Part shown: positions 1-8,200 of the stretch, in pieces | Numbering within the stretch: position 1 is the first letter of the stretch | Layout of the letters: every line of letters begins with the position of its first letter | Origin: Vulcanimicrobiota bacterium | GTDB lineage: Bacteria; Vulcanimicrobiota; Xenobia; Xenobiales; JADMJV01 | Assembly (NCBI GenBank): GCA_017307785.1 | Contig: JAFKGI010000021.1 | Span: 1 to 64,000, forward strand | Direction: 5' to 3' | DNA length: 64,000 nt | Translations under genes and position numbers: made by a program | The notes under the pieces: model-generated | Told to the model about the DNA's origin: nothing | What the model saw: the letters and a program-made list of their open reading frames with translations, nothing else | Databases searched by the model: none

Positions 1-164
1 CTGTCGGCTACGGTCACGGTTACGCGTTCGGCCTGCTCGTCGTATTCGCAGAAGACGTCGACCTGATTGGAACCGGCGTCCATGGCGTTTTGAATCAGCT
101 CTCGATAGAAGGTGAACGGGTCACTAAACTGATCGACCAGATTCTCGAAGACTTCCTCAACCAC
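1..164 (-). CDS. GHKL/HSP90-type ATPase domain protein (5' end only)
   Basis: The minus strand carries an open frame that runs off the left edge. Its translation contains REL-IQNAMDAGSNQVDV, which matches the N-box (E-x-x-x-NA-x-DA) of histidine-kinase-like ATPases such as HSP90, MutL and HATPase_c_3 proteins, the Asn/Asp being the ATP and Mg contacts. No ATG is available. A GTG at 164-162 is the best start I can see, and an in-frame stop lies further upstream. It diverges from the M48 protease gene. Only about 54 residues are visible, so the exact family (chaperone, repair or signalling ATPase) cannot be decided. Confidence 0.55.
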   Translation of the reverse strand, partial: MVEEVFENLVDQFSDPFTFYRELIQNAMDAGSNQVDVFCEYDEQAERVTVTVAD

Positions 165-221
165 TCGGGCGGATTCGCCGACTGGGCAAGCGCATCCCCT
201 CTCGGCTATACTTCAAGGTCT

Positions 222-1640
222 ATGCGGAAATGGATCAGCGCGGGCATCCTGCTGGCGGCATTGTCCCAGGCACTTCAGGCGGCTCCACCTCAGGTTGGTG
301 TGATGTTCGTGGATGCGAAGGGGTATTGGGACCCACTTTATCAGGCGGAAGCGACTGTGGAAGGCGGGGTCGGAGACCCGAAACTGTTGCTCCGTTCGGA
401 CGTCATCAAGCGATTGAGCTACGAGCAGCGCCAGGACCTGCTGCATGAGCCCGAGCGGCTGCTGGCCTGTTCGCGGGTGCGCGAGATCTTCACCACGCCG
501 CGTTTGCTGTTGCTTCACCCTGAGCGTGATGGGCGAATTCTGGGCACCTATTTTGATTTGGAGAGCAAAGTGCGGGAACCGTTGCTGGCCGACCCGGATC
601 AGAGTCCCCAGCAGGCCCGCGAGCAGTTGCTCAAGCTGGCTCAGAAAGACTACGGACCCCATTCGCTTCCGGTGCTGGCCAATCCCCAGAGTCATCGCTA
701 TCATCTGCGCCACGCCAGCCACGTCGACACCAGCGCGGGAGTGGTCGAACTGGCCAGCTCGTATCAAGCCGAAGCCCAGGGATATCAGGCCTGCGATATC
801 TGTTTCGACGCGGTGAACCGGCCTCTCGACCAGGATGAGTTGGAGCGCTCTCTGGGCCGCCAACTGGCTCAGCAAGTGGAGTCTCAATTTCGGCTCAGCC
901 AGGACCCGGTGTTGATCGAACGGGTGCAAAGGGTGGGCCGGCGTCTGGTGAGCGGCAACCAGTTGGCCAACAACTATCGCTTTATCGTGCTCGAGTCCGA
1001 GAAGATCAATGCTTTTGCCGTTCCCACCGGACCGCTTTATGTGACCACGGGCCTGCTCAACGTAGTAGAATCTGAAGACGAACTGTCGGGAGTCATGGGG
1101 CATGAACTGGCTCACTCGGAGTTGCACCACGGGCGCCGTCAATATGAACAGGCTCAGCAGTGGTCCTGGCTCAGCCTGCTGGCTGGCATTGCCACCCGCA
1201 ATGCCTGGCTCTACAACGCTACTCAGATGTTCGGTTCGGTGCTGACTCGCGGCTATTCCCGAGATTTTGAGCTGGAAGCCGACCGGCAGGGCGTCTGGTA
1301 TTCCTACGGAGCGGGCTATCGGGCCGACCACTTCAAGTTGACGCTGCAAAAATTCCTGGACCTGGAGAGAAAGCGTGGGTCGGGAGGATTCAGCTGGTTG
1401 CAGACCCACCCGGGCAGTGAGCAGCGCCTGCAGGAGATCAATGACATTCTTGGCCGGGTGGAACCGCTGCGTCTGCTTCTTGAGGAGATCGAACCGGTCG
1501 ACGCCGGCCTGGCCGGCCACTTGCAACGCAAAGGCTCGGAGTTCCTCGAGGATCCCCAGGAGGTGGTGCGGTTTTACGGCGCCTATCGTCAGCTAAACTT
1601 TCCCGAAGCTGCGAAATCAGCTGTGAGCCCAGCTCAGTAA
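222..1640 (+). CDS. M48 family zinc metalloprotease, exported
   Basis: The product (472 aa) is a secreted or periplasmic M48 peptidase, of the BepA/YfgC or Oma1 type that degrades misfolded envelope proteins. A signal peptide (MRKWISAG followed by a hydrophobic run ending near AQAA) begins at ATG 222, which is why I reject the longer frame starting at 90. The zinc site HELAH lies near residues 294-298 and the third ligand is the Glu of LEAD near 352. The central domain starts around residue 210, and the roughly 200 residues before it are family-specific and unrecognised. The gene is monocistronic and its 3' end overlaps the convergent serine protease gene by 24 bp. The catalytic assignment is firm; the substrate is unknown. 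Confidence 0.88.
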   Translation: MRKWISAGILLAALSQALQAAPPQVGVMFVDAKGYWDPLYQAEATVEGGVGDPKLLLRSDVIKRLSYEQRQDLLHEPERLLACSRVREIFTTPRLLLLHPERDGRILGTYFDLESKVREPLLADPDQSPQQAREQLLKLAQKDYGPHSLPVLANPQSHRYHLRHASHVDTSAGVVELASSYQAEAQGYQACDICFDAVNRPLDQDELERSLGRQLAQQVESQFRLSQDPVLIERVQRVGRRLVSGNQLANNYRFIVLESEKINAFAVPTGPLYVTTGLLNVVESEDELSGVMGHELAHSELHHGRRQYEQAQQWSWLSLLAGIATRNAWLYNATQMFGSVLTRGYSRDFELEADRQGVWYSYGAGYRADHFKLTLQKFLDLERKRGSGGFSWLQTHPGSEQRLQEINDILGRVEPLRLLLEEIEPVDAGLAGHLQRKGSEFLEDPQEVVRFYGAYRQLNFPEAAKSAVSPAQ

Positions 1641-2330
1641 TTCCTGGACGCCTCGGCCCCAGGCCGGGGACACCAGGAAATCGTCGCTGCCTTGCGAGGT
1701 CAGCCCCACCGAGACCCAGCCGCGGCCGCGCCGTTGCAGCCACGGTCCGCCGCTGCAACCCTCGCTCATGCTGGCCGAGACGCGCGCTCCACGGCTGTTC
1801 CAGTGCAGGTCGTGGCACTGGGCCTGCCAGAGTTGGGCGCCTCCCGAAACGTAGCCGACCACGCTGCAGTCAGGCTTGGGTTGAAAGCCGAGCAGGGGCA
1901 GCGGCAGAATGGGAGTGTCGTAGGCTTTGTCGAGCCTGGCGATGGCCAGGTCGTAGTGGTGGTCGCGTAGTTCGGTCCAGCCCCAGAGGGAGGCGGCCGT
2001 GCGCACCCGACTCCAGAGCCCGCCCTGCTGGCGAGAATACTGCAGGGCGAAGTAGAAGCTGCGGGCGGTGTTGGCCAGTTCTGGCCGAAAAAGGCAGTGG
2101 CCGGCCGTCATAATGGTGTCCGGGGCCACCAGAAAGGCGGTGGTGGCGGTGCCGGTCTGGCCGTCCACCAGCAGGCCCAGACTGTCGAAAGGTGACTTGC
2201 TCAGTTCCTCGATGCGCCGCACCCCGGCCGCCGGTGAGGCCAGGATCGGGGAGGTGGCGATGTAACGAGGCAGCTGTTTGCGGGTCCGGGTGATCGGGAG
2301 TTCTACCAGTGACGTGCGAAGCGGCGGCAT
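1617..2330 (-). CDS. Trypsin-like (S1 family) serine protease
   Basis: The product is a 237-aa protein with a complete chymotrypsin-type triad: His78 in TAGHC, Asp127 in YDLAIARL and Ser193 in GCSGGP. The order and spacing fit the S1/S1B (glutamyl endopeptidase or V8-like) group. No clear signal peptide is visible at the ATG at 2330, so export is uncertain; the first 45 residues could be a propeptide. The gene converges on the M48 protease gene, overlapping its 3' end. Upstream lies the tandem hairpin repeat, which may separate it from the divergent universal stress gene. The cleavage specificity cannot be read from the sequence. Confidence 0.85.
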   Translation of the reverse strand: MPPLRTSLVELPITRTRKQLPRYIATSPILASPAAGVRRIEELSKSPFDSLGLLVDGQTGTATTAFLVAPDTIMTAGHCLFRPELANTARSFYFALQYSRQQGGLWSRVRTAASLWGWTELRDHHYDLAIARLDKAYDTPILPLPLLGFQPKPDCSVVGYVSGGAQLWQAQCHDLHWNSRGARVSASMSEGCSGGPWLQRRGRGWVSVGLTSQGSDDFLVSPAWGRGVQELLSWAHS

Positions 2331-2344
2331 CTATATCCAATTTT

Positions 2345-2454
2345 CCAGGGGGGGCTAACGCGCCTCCCCCTGGACCCCCCACTTTTTTCCAGGGGGGGCT
2401 AACGCGCCTCACTGGAACGCCCACCTTTTCCAGGGGGGGGCACCGCCCTTCTGG
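2345..2454. repeat. Three tandem G-run/C-run hairpin repeats
   Basis: Three copies begin at CCAGGGGG (2345, 2389 and 2430, spaced 44 and 41 bp) and end at about 2373, 2415 and 2454. Copies 1 and 2 share the core GGGGGGGCTAACGCGCCTC. Each can fold on itself: in copy 1 CCAGGGGG pairs with CCCCCTGG, while copies 2 and 3 have weaker closing arms (CCAG with CTGG). Short T-runs precede each copy. They fill the gap between the divergent S1 protease and universal stress genes. REP-like element or bidirectional transcriptional block are the likely readings. Confidence 0.7.
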
Positions 2455-2470
2455 AGCGAACGGCTGAGTT

Positions 2471-2941
2471 ATGAAGATCGAGAATGTGCTGGTGCCGCTA
2501 GACGGCTCCGAACTGTCGTTGAAGGCCCTGGAGCACGCGGAAAAGCTGGCTCTGCCTTTAAAAGCCAAGGTGATTCTACTGCGCGTGGGGGCTACTCTAG
2601 GTCCCGAGGCCTTTGGGCTCCCCGAACTCAGTATGGCCCTGGCCAACGAACTGACCTTGCAGCAGGGTAAGCACGAAGGGGTCCTGACCACCTACCTGGA
2701 GAAGTTGGCCGAACCCCTGCGCGAGAGGGGCCTGACCGTCGAAACCGTGGTGCGCTCCGGCGATGCCGCCAGCCAGATCGTGGAACTGGCCGAAAGCGAA
2801 CACGTAGACCTGGTAGTCATGTCCTCCCACGGCCGCACCGGACTCACCCGCTGGATCTACGGCAGCGTAGCCGAGCGCGTGCTCCACAACGCCCGCTGCT
2901 CGCTCCTGGTCGTGCGCATCCCCTCCGAACACCTCAGCTGA
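2471..2941 (+). CDS. Universal stress protein, UspA family
   Basis: The product is a 156-aa single-domain Usp protein, the usual length for the family. The N-terminal strand MKIENVLVPLDGS carries the conserved Asp that contacts the adenine nucleotide. The C-terminal ATP loop reads SSHGRTGLTRWIYGS, matching G-2x-G-9x-G-S except that the first Gly is Ser. ATP-binding Usp proteins normally act as cytosolic stress dimers; the Gly-to-Ser change is common and need not abolish binding. It is transcribed alone, divergent from the S1 protease, and its 3' end lies 2 bp from the end of the convergent DUF1684 gene. Confidence 0.9.
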   Translation: MKIENVLVPLDGSELSLKALEHAEKLALPLKAKVILLRVGATLGPEAFGLPELSMALANELTLQQGKHEGVLTTYLEKLAEPLRERGLTVETVVRSGDAASQIVELAESEHVDLVVMSSHGRTGLTRWIYGSVAERVLHNARCSLLVVRIPSEHLS

Positions 2942-2943
2942 AC

Positions 2944-3780
2944 CTAGTGGCCGGCGAATTTCTCGCCGGCGGGGATGGCGAAGTCCAGGCGGTTTTGGCG
3001 GCTGGGGAGGGGACAGGTGGCGTACGGCGTCCAGCAGCACGGTGGGTTATAGGCTTTGTTGAAGTCGAGAGTCACCACGCCCTGGGAGTCGGCCCTGGCC
3101 ACGTCCAGGAATCGGCCGGCTCCATAGCTGCCGTGCCCGTTGCTGCGATCGCCGAACATCAGCGAATAACCGTCGCCCTCGCTGCTGACCTGCAGCGAAT
3201 ACTGCTTGCCTCCGTGAGAAAACTCGATTTCACCCGGGCTCTGGCTGACTTCCTCCAGCCCGCTGATGACGCTCTCCACTCGTAGTTCGCGAGCTTTGTC
3301 GTAGGCCTTGAAGTGCGCCTGAATGCGCCAGGCCGGGTCCACCGGATAGAAGTCCAGGCCCTGAAAGTCACGTCGGACCGGACTCTCGTTGTCCTTGACG
3401 CGCAGGCCCAGCCGGCCATCGCGGCGGATGGTGTACCAACTGATGGAGCCGGCTCTCTGAATGGTTTTGGCTTCTGGTTCATCCGCATCGCAGGCAACCG
3501 ATTCGGATCCGTTGCGCCAGCTGAGTTTCTTGCCATCCCAGTGATAGGCACCCAGGTGCTCGGGGCCGCGCTCCAGGCGAAAAGAGCAATCGGCCGCACT
3601 TCCCAGCCGGTTCTCGCCCTTCTCCATCCAGAACAGCCCGACCAGCGTGAGCCAGCCGTCGGGACGGCGCAGGCGCTCCACTCGCTGGCTGCGCCACTCT
3701 TCGATCGTTTTTGCATAATCGTCGGCCTGGACGCCGCCGCTCAAGGCCATCAGAGCCAACAGGGAAAACCAATATTTCAT
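2944..3780 (-). CDS. DUF1684 domain protein, exported
   Basis: The product is a 278-aa protein with an N-terminal signal peptide (MKYWFSLLALMALSGGVQA). The rest matches the DUF1684 family from its hallmark segments: RPDGWLTLVGLFW near residue 40, FYPVDPAWRI near 145, and the C-terminal YGAGRFLD, LDFNKAYNPPC and PYATCPLP. The family has no established biochemical role. It is the last gene of the minus-strand block and its ATG overlaps the stop of the NeuD-like gene (ATGA), so translation is probably coupled. No truncation is visible. Confidence 0.85.
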   Translation of the reverse strand: MKYWFSLLALMALSGGVQADDYAKTIEEWRSQRVERLRRPDGWLTLVGLFWMEKGENRLGSAADCSFRLERGPEHLGAYHWDGKKLSWRNGSESVACDADEPEAKTIQRAGSISWYTIRRDGRLGLRVKDNESPVRRDFQGLDFYPVDPAWRIQAHFKAYDKARELRVESVISGLEEVSQSPGEIEFSHGGKQYSLQVSSEGDGYSLMFGDRSNGHGSYGAGRFLDVARADSQGVVTLDFNKAYNPPCCWTPYATCPLPSRQNRLDFAIPAGEKFAGH

Positions 3781-4430
3781 AGAGCAGTGGATTTGAGCGG
3801 CCGGGCCGGATTTCCCGCCACCCGAGCTCCAGCCTCCACCGATTGGACCACCACGCTGCCCATGCCCACAAGGCAGCCTTCGCCCAACCGCAGCCGCTCA
3901 CGCACCAGGCTGCCCGCACCCAGATAACAGTTGCGCTCCACCTGTACATATCCGGAAAGGATGACGCCGGTGGCCAGGATGTTGTAGTCCGCCACCACCG
4001 TGTCGTGACTGACGCGGCAGCCCGGCAGCAGCACGACCTGGTCGTCCAACCGGCAACCAGCCGAGAGGGTGCACTGCTGAAGAATCACGCAGCCGTGCCC
4101 GATCTGGGACCACTGGGAAACGCAGGCGCTGGGATGTACGACGGCAGCAAAGCGTTCGCGAGGGAGTCCCAGGCGTTCGACCAGGCCCGGTTTGCTTCGA
4201 TAGCTGGCAACGCTACCGATGGCCGTTACGAACTGGACTTCCGGGCCGAAGCTGGCGGCCTGCTCCAGGCCTCCGAGAACGGGAAAGCCGTGCACGCTGG
4301 CCTGGGCGGGGCGATCATCCAGAAAGCCCAACGGCTTGTATCGCTCCTCGATCTGGTTGCACAGCAACAGGCTGTCGAGAATGTCGACGGCGTGGGTGCC
4401 GGAGCCCAGAATGACGATGGGCGTGACCAT
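3777..4430 (-). CDS. NeuD/PglD-type sugar O-acyltransferase (left-handed beta-helix)
   Basis: The product has 217 aa. An N-terminal nucleotide-sugar-binding Rossmann-like domain (IVILGSGTHAVDILD near residue 5) precedes hexapeptide repeats from about residue 95 to 205 (for example HPSACVSQWSQIG, GVILSGYVQV, GAGSLVRERLRLG). The C-terminal VAGNPARPLKS is typical of the family. Relatives acetylate or acylate amino-sugar nucleotides used for glycans or sialic-type sugars. The gene overlaps both neighbours: by one base with the upstream coiled-coil gene and by ATGA with DUF1684. The family assignment is good, but the acceptor sugar is unknown. It may modify a surface glycan rather than serve the flotillin/ATPase pair upstream. 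Confidence 0.82.
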   Translation of the reverse strand: MVTPIVILGSGTHAVDILDSLLLCNQIEERYKPLGFLDDRPAQASVHGFPVLGGLEQAASFGPEVQFVTAIGSVASYRSKPGLVERLGLPRERFAAVVHPSACVSQWSQIGHGCVILQQCTLSAGCRLDDQVVLLPGCRVSHDTVVADYNILATGVILSGYVQVERNCYLGAGSLVRERLRLGEGCLVGMGSVVVQSVEAGARVAGNPARPLKSTAL

Positions 4431-5134
4431 CAGGGCTGGAGAAAGTGCTGAATTTGTTCAACCAGGTCTTCGTTGAACTCGTCGCCCGGTGCCAGCAGGC
4501 TGAGCAGTGCCTCGCGCAGGAAGCCTTCGGCCATCTGAGCACGGGTTTCCGATTCCACGGAATGAGCCTGAGCCTCCAGCAAGCGTTGGTTGAGCTCCTG
4601 GATTTGCGAGAACGCTTTTTCGTTTTGCTCTTGAAACTCGCTGACGACCAGGCCCAACTCTTCCAGTTCTTCTTCGCGGGTACGCAGAAGCTCGCGCAGG
4701 CTTTCGGCCTCATCTCCAGAGAGCGCCGGCTGCACGCTTTGCAAACGAGCTTCCAGTTCTTTCAGGTCGCTCCAGGTGGGGCGAGCCGCCAGAGCTTCAC
4801 TGAGTCGAGCCACTTCCTGCACCAACGCCTGGAAAGCGGCTGCGTCAGGAGCCTTGGCCCTGGGAGTCGGAGCCTTTTTGGGAGTTACCGTCTTGGGAGC
4901 TGCCGGCGTCCTGGCTTTACGCGCGGGTTTGGCCGGTGGCTCTGGCACGACCACCAGCGGTGCGGGCTTGCTCTCTTCGATCACCGGGGCGGGCGAGCGT
5001 TCCTTGCGCACGAAAGCCTGAGGTTTCTCGAGATTGGTGGAACGACTTTTACGCTGACCCAGCAGGGCACTCCGATGAGGCCCGCTCTCAGGACCAGGAA
5101 AGGAGGAATTTGACTCGGCAGAATCCGGTGGCAA
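4430..5134 (-). CDS. Proline/alanine-rich coiled-coil protein, unknown function
   Basis: The product is 234 aa and I do not recognise the family. The first 95 residues are Pro/Ala/Lys-rich and probably disordered, with KKAP and RKA motifs. Residues 95-215 are Glu/Leu-rich heptads predicted to form a coiled coil. The only start upstream of the conserved body is a TTG at 5134-5132, with GGGAGAAAGG lying about 14-20 bases ahead; no ATG occurs before the coiled coil. It sits 80 bp downstream of the giant ATPase gene and overlaps the NeuD-like gene by one base. Its position suggests a partner or scaffold in the same operon, but this is inference. Confidence 0.6.
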   Translation of the reverse strand: MPPDSAESNSSFPGPESGPHRSALLGQRKSRSTNLEKPQAFVRKERSPAPVIEESKPAPLVVVPEPPAKPARKARTPAAPKTVTPKKAPTPRAKAPDAAAFQALVQEVARLSEALAARPTWSDLKELEARLQSVQPALSGDEAESLRELLRTREEELEELGLVVSEFQEQNEKAFSQIQELNQRLLEAQAHSVESETRAQMAEGFLREALLSLLAPGDEFNEDLVEQIQHFLQP

Positions 5135-5214
5135 CAGGGTGGGGAAACCTTTCTCCCTTGATATTTCCTAGGTTTTCGCTCCGTGGCGAGACGGACCCTG
5201 CCCTCTTCAGGGAT

Positions 5215-8200
5215 CTACAGGTCAAGCTGTTCCAGTGCTTTCACAGCATCGGCCAGAGAGTGGATCTCCTTAAATGCCTCAAAAGTGCGAACCAGTCCGG
5301 GGTCCATCAGAATCACCTTGGCCTTGGGTCCGCGCAATCGCTGACCCAGTTGCTGCAGCTTGGGAACAAACTGCATCAAGTTGTCGAGAGAACCCACCAT
5401 CGCCGTGCTGGCTTCCGGGGCCAACACGACCTGGGCGGGCGCGCCGGCGGAAGTCACCATGACGGGGGCACCGGATCCTTCGACGACGCGCGCCGGCTGA
5501 CTGGCCAGCTTGTCGATAGCGCGCGAGAGTTTTTCTAAGACCGGTGCCAGGTCCGAGGGCTGAGCCTGAACGACCACGGGCGCGGCCGCCACCGTGGGAG
5601 GCGCTGCCGTAGTCGGAGCGGCCACTGTGACCACCTGGGGGGAGGCGGCCAGCCCGGCTGCCCCCAACCGTTCCAGAGCCAGTCCGATCCGATCCAGAGC
5701 GGCTCCCAACTCAGCCGGCGCTGCCGCCGTCCCGTTTCCGCCCTTTTCCAGAGCCTGGGTCACGTGGCGTCCCATTTGAATCATCGCGTTCTGCAGAGCC
5801 TGCACGTAGGGAGCCAGGTCCGCCTGAGGGGCCGCCGTCTGAGCCGGCTGGAAAATGTCGGGATCGCTGAGCTTGACCATCAGCGGTCCGCCGTCTCGCT
5901 GACTGGCTTGCAAAATACTGCCCGAGATCTGGTCGAGATTCTCCGACATCTTGCCCAACACCGAACTGACCCGCATGACCGGGTCATCGCTGCCACCGGT
6001 GGCCTGGCGGCGACCAAAGCCTCGTTTGATTTCGGCCCAGCGCTCTTTTTGCTGGTCACTCTGGCGGTTGCGCAGTTCGGCCAGTTTGAGCAGGTTCTGC
6101 TCGGCACCGGTGGTCAGGGTCTGGGCCTCGCCGGCGTAATGGTCGTCCAGCAGGCGCTCCACCTCGTCGTCGTTCATGACGGCCACCACTTTTTCGGTCA
6201 CTTTGGTCATGTTGCGGTAGCTGCCCTGCAGTTTGAACGGAGGTTCGCTCCGGTAGGCATCGTCGGTCGCGGCCGAGGCGATGTACTGTTTGTTGACCGC
6301 CAGCAGCACTTTTTGCACGGTGAAGAGCTTGCGCATCACCGAGAGAATCTCTTCCAGCTCCACGCTGGAGTAGTTGTGGGACAACTCGTTGGCGTTGACG
6401 GGCATGCCTTCGGCCATGCGAATCAACTTGTAGATGTCCTCGGGATCTCGGCTGGATAGGGGAGCCAGGGCCGAATTCGAGGTCAGCGAGTTCTCCAGAT
6501 AACTGAGCTCGAAGACCGCTTCCTTGCCCTGCATGACGTCGCCCAGATTGTAGGTATCGGCGCGGTTGGCCAACATATCGGGAATCTGAAAGCGGGCGCC
6601 GGACTCGGTGTAGGGGTTACCGGCCATGCAGATGCAGAAGCGTTTGCCCTTCATATCGTAGGTGCGGGTGCGGCCTTTCCAGACACCTTCGATTTTGCGC
6701 TGGGCGTCGCACAGCGAAATGAACTTCTGCAAAAACTCCGGATTGGTGTGCTGGATGTCGTCCAGATAGAGCATCACATTGTTGCTCATCTCCAGGGCGA
6801 AGTTGACTTTCTCTACTTCCTGTTTGGCGGTGGCGCTGGTGGCCTCGTTCGGGTCGAGCGAGACGACGGAATGGCCCAGGGCGGGCCCGTTGATCTTCAC
6901 GAAGATCAGCCCCAGGCGATTGGCCACGTATTCCATCAGGGTGGTTTTACCGTAGCCGGGTGGCGAGACCAGCAGCAGCATGCCCATCTGGTCGGTGCGT
7001 TTGTTTTCGCCCAGCGAGCCCATCTGTTTGGCCAGGTTGTCGCCTACCAGCGGCAGATAAATCTCGTTGATCAATTTGTTGCGCACAAACGCGGTCATGA
7101 CCTTGGGGGCCATTTCGTCCATGCGCAGGCGCACGCGCTGCTTGGCCAGGATGTTGCGGCGAATCTCCTGGTAGTGACGGAATGCCGGCACGCGCACCTG
7201 ACGGAACTGATCCAGTCGGGCCACGAACTGCTCCAGACGCAGGTCCATGGTGCGGTTCTTGATGCGCTGGTGCTGGCCCAGCAAGCCTTGAATGGTGATC
7301 TTGGTGTTGGTGGAGGAGGCTTCGCGCTCCATTTTCCCTTCGGTCAGCAACAAGCTGGCCGCTTCTTCTTCGGAAATGGCCCAACGCTCCAGCACGTCTT
7401 CGGGCTGCTTCTGCGGATTGGAGGCAACGAAAGCCTGGAGCCAGGCCAGCGACAGCTCGTAGCTGCGCCGCAGGTCTCCACGCAGGCCGGACCATTGGGC
7501 CTGCAGCTTGGGGAGGGCTCCGGTTTCCTGTAGATAGCGCATGAAGTTGTCGCGCAGCGAAACGGCGCCGCCCGACACCAGGAACTTGCCGTCGGCGTCG
7601 CCCAGGTCTTCCACCATGTATTCGCCCGACAACATCAAGTCGTGCGGGGTCACTTCGATCTGGTTCTTTTGACAGAACTGGCCGATGCGCTCCGAAAACT
7701 CGCTGGCCAGTCGGGCGGTGGCGGTCGAGGGGCCAAAGATGCTCTGCATCAGTTTGAACGAGGTGGACTGACTGGTGTAGGTGCGCCGCTCGTTGTCGTC
7801 CAGGTCGTAAGCCCACCACAGGCTGGCCGCGTGGCGCACGCGACTGGAAAAACGCAGATGGCGGGCGCTCTGGTAAAGGTTCAGCAAATTCTCCAGGATC
7901 AGAGCGGCGTCGGTGTCATGGATGCCGCGATCATAGCCTTCGTCATAGCGATCTTGGGCGTAGGAGCGGACGACCTCGACCAGTCCAGGATGCACCGCGG
8001 CGGCCGCTGCCTCGTCCCCCAGACCGGCGTTGCGCGTGGGGCCGCTGAGAAGGGTGTCGTAGAGCAACTTCAAGGAGAGGCCTTTGCGCCCGACCTCGGC
8101 GTCGTTGATCATACAGAAAGCCAGATACTCGGCTCGGTAGACCTCGTTGGTTTCCGAAACCAGCGACTGCTCCCAGAATTCGCGAGTTTTTTCCAGCTCC

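Noticed and set aside
213..1526. A 437-codon minus-strand frame opposite the M48 protease gene
   Set aside because: The M48 gene has an exact HELAH site and signal peptide. The antisense frame shows no homology-like pattern.
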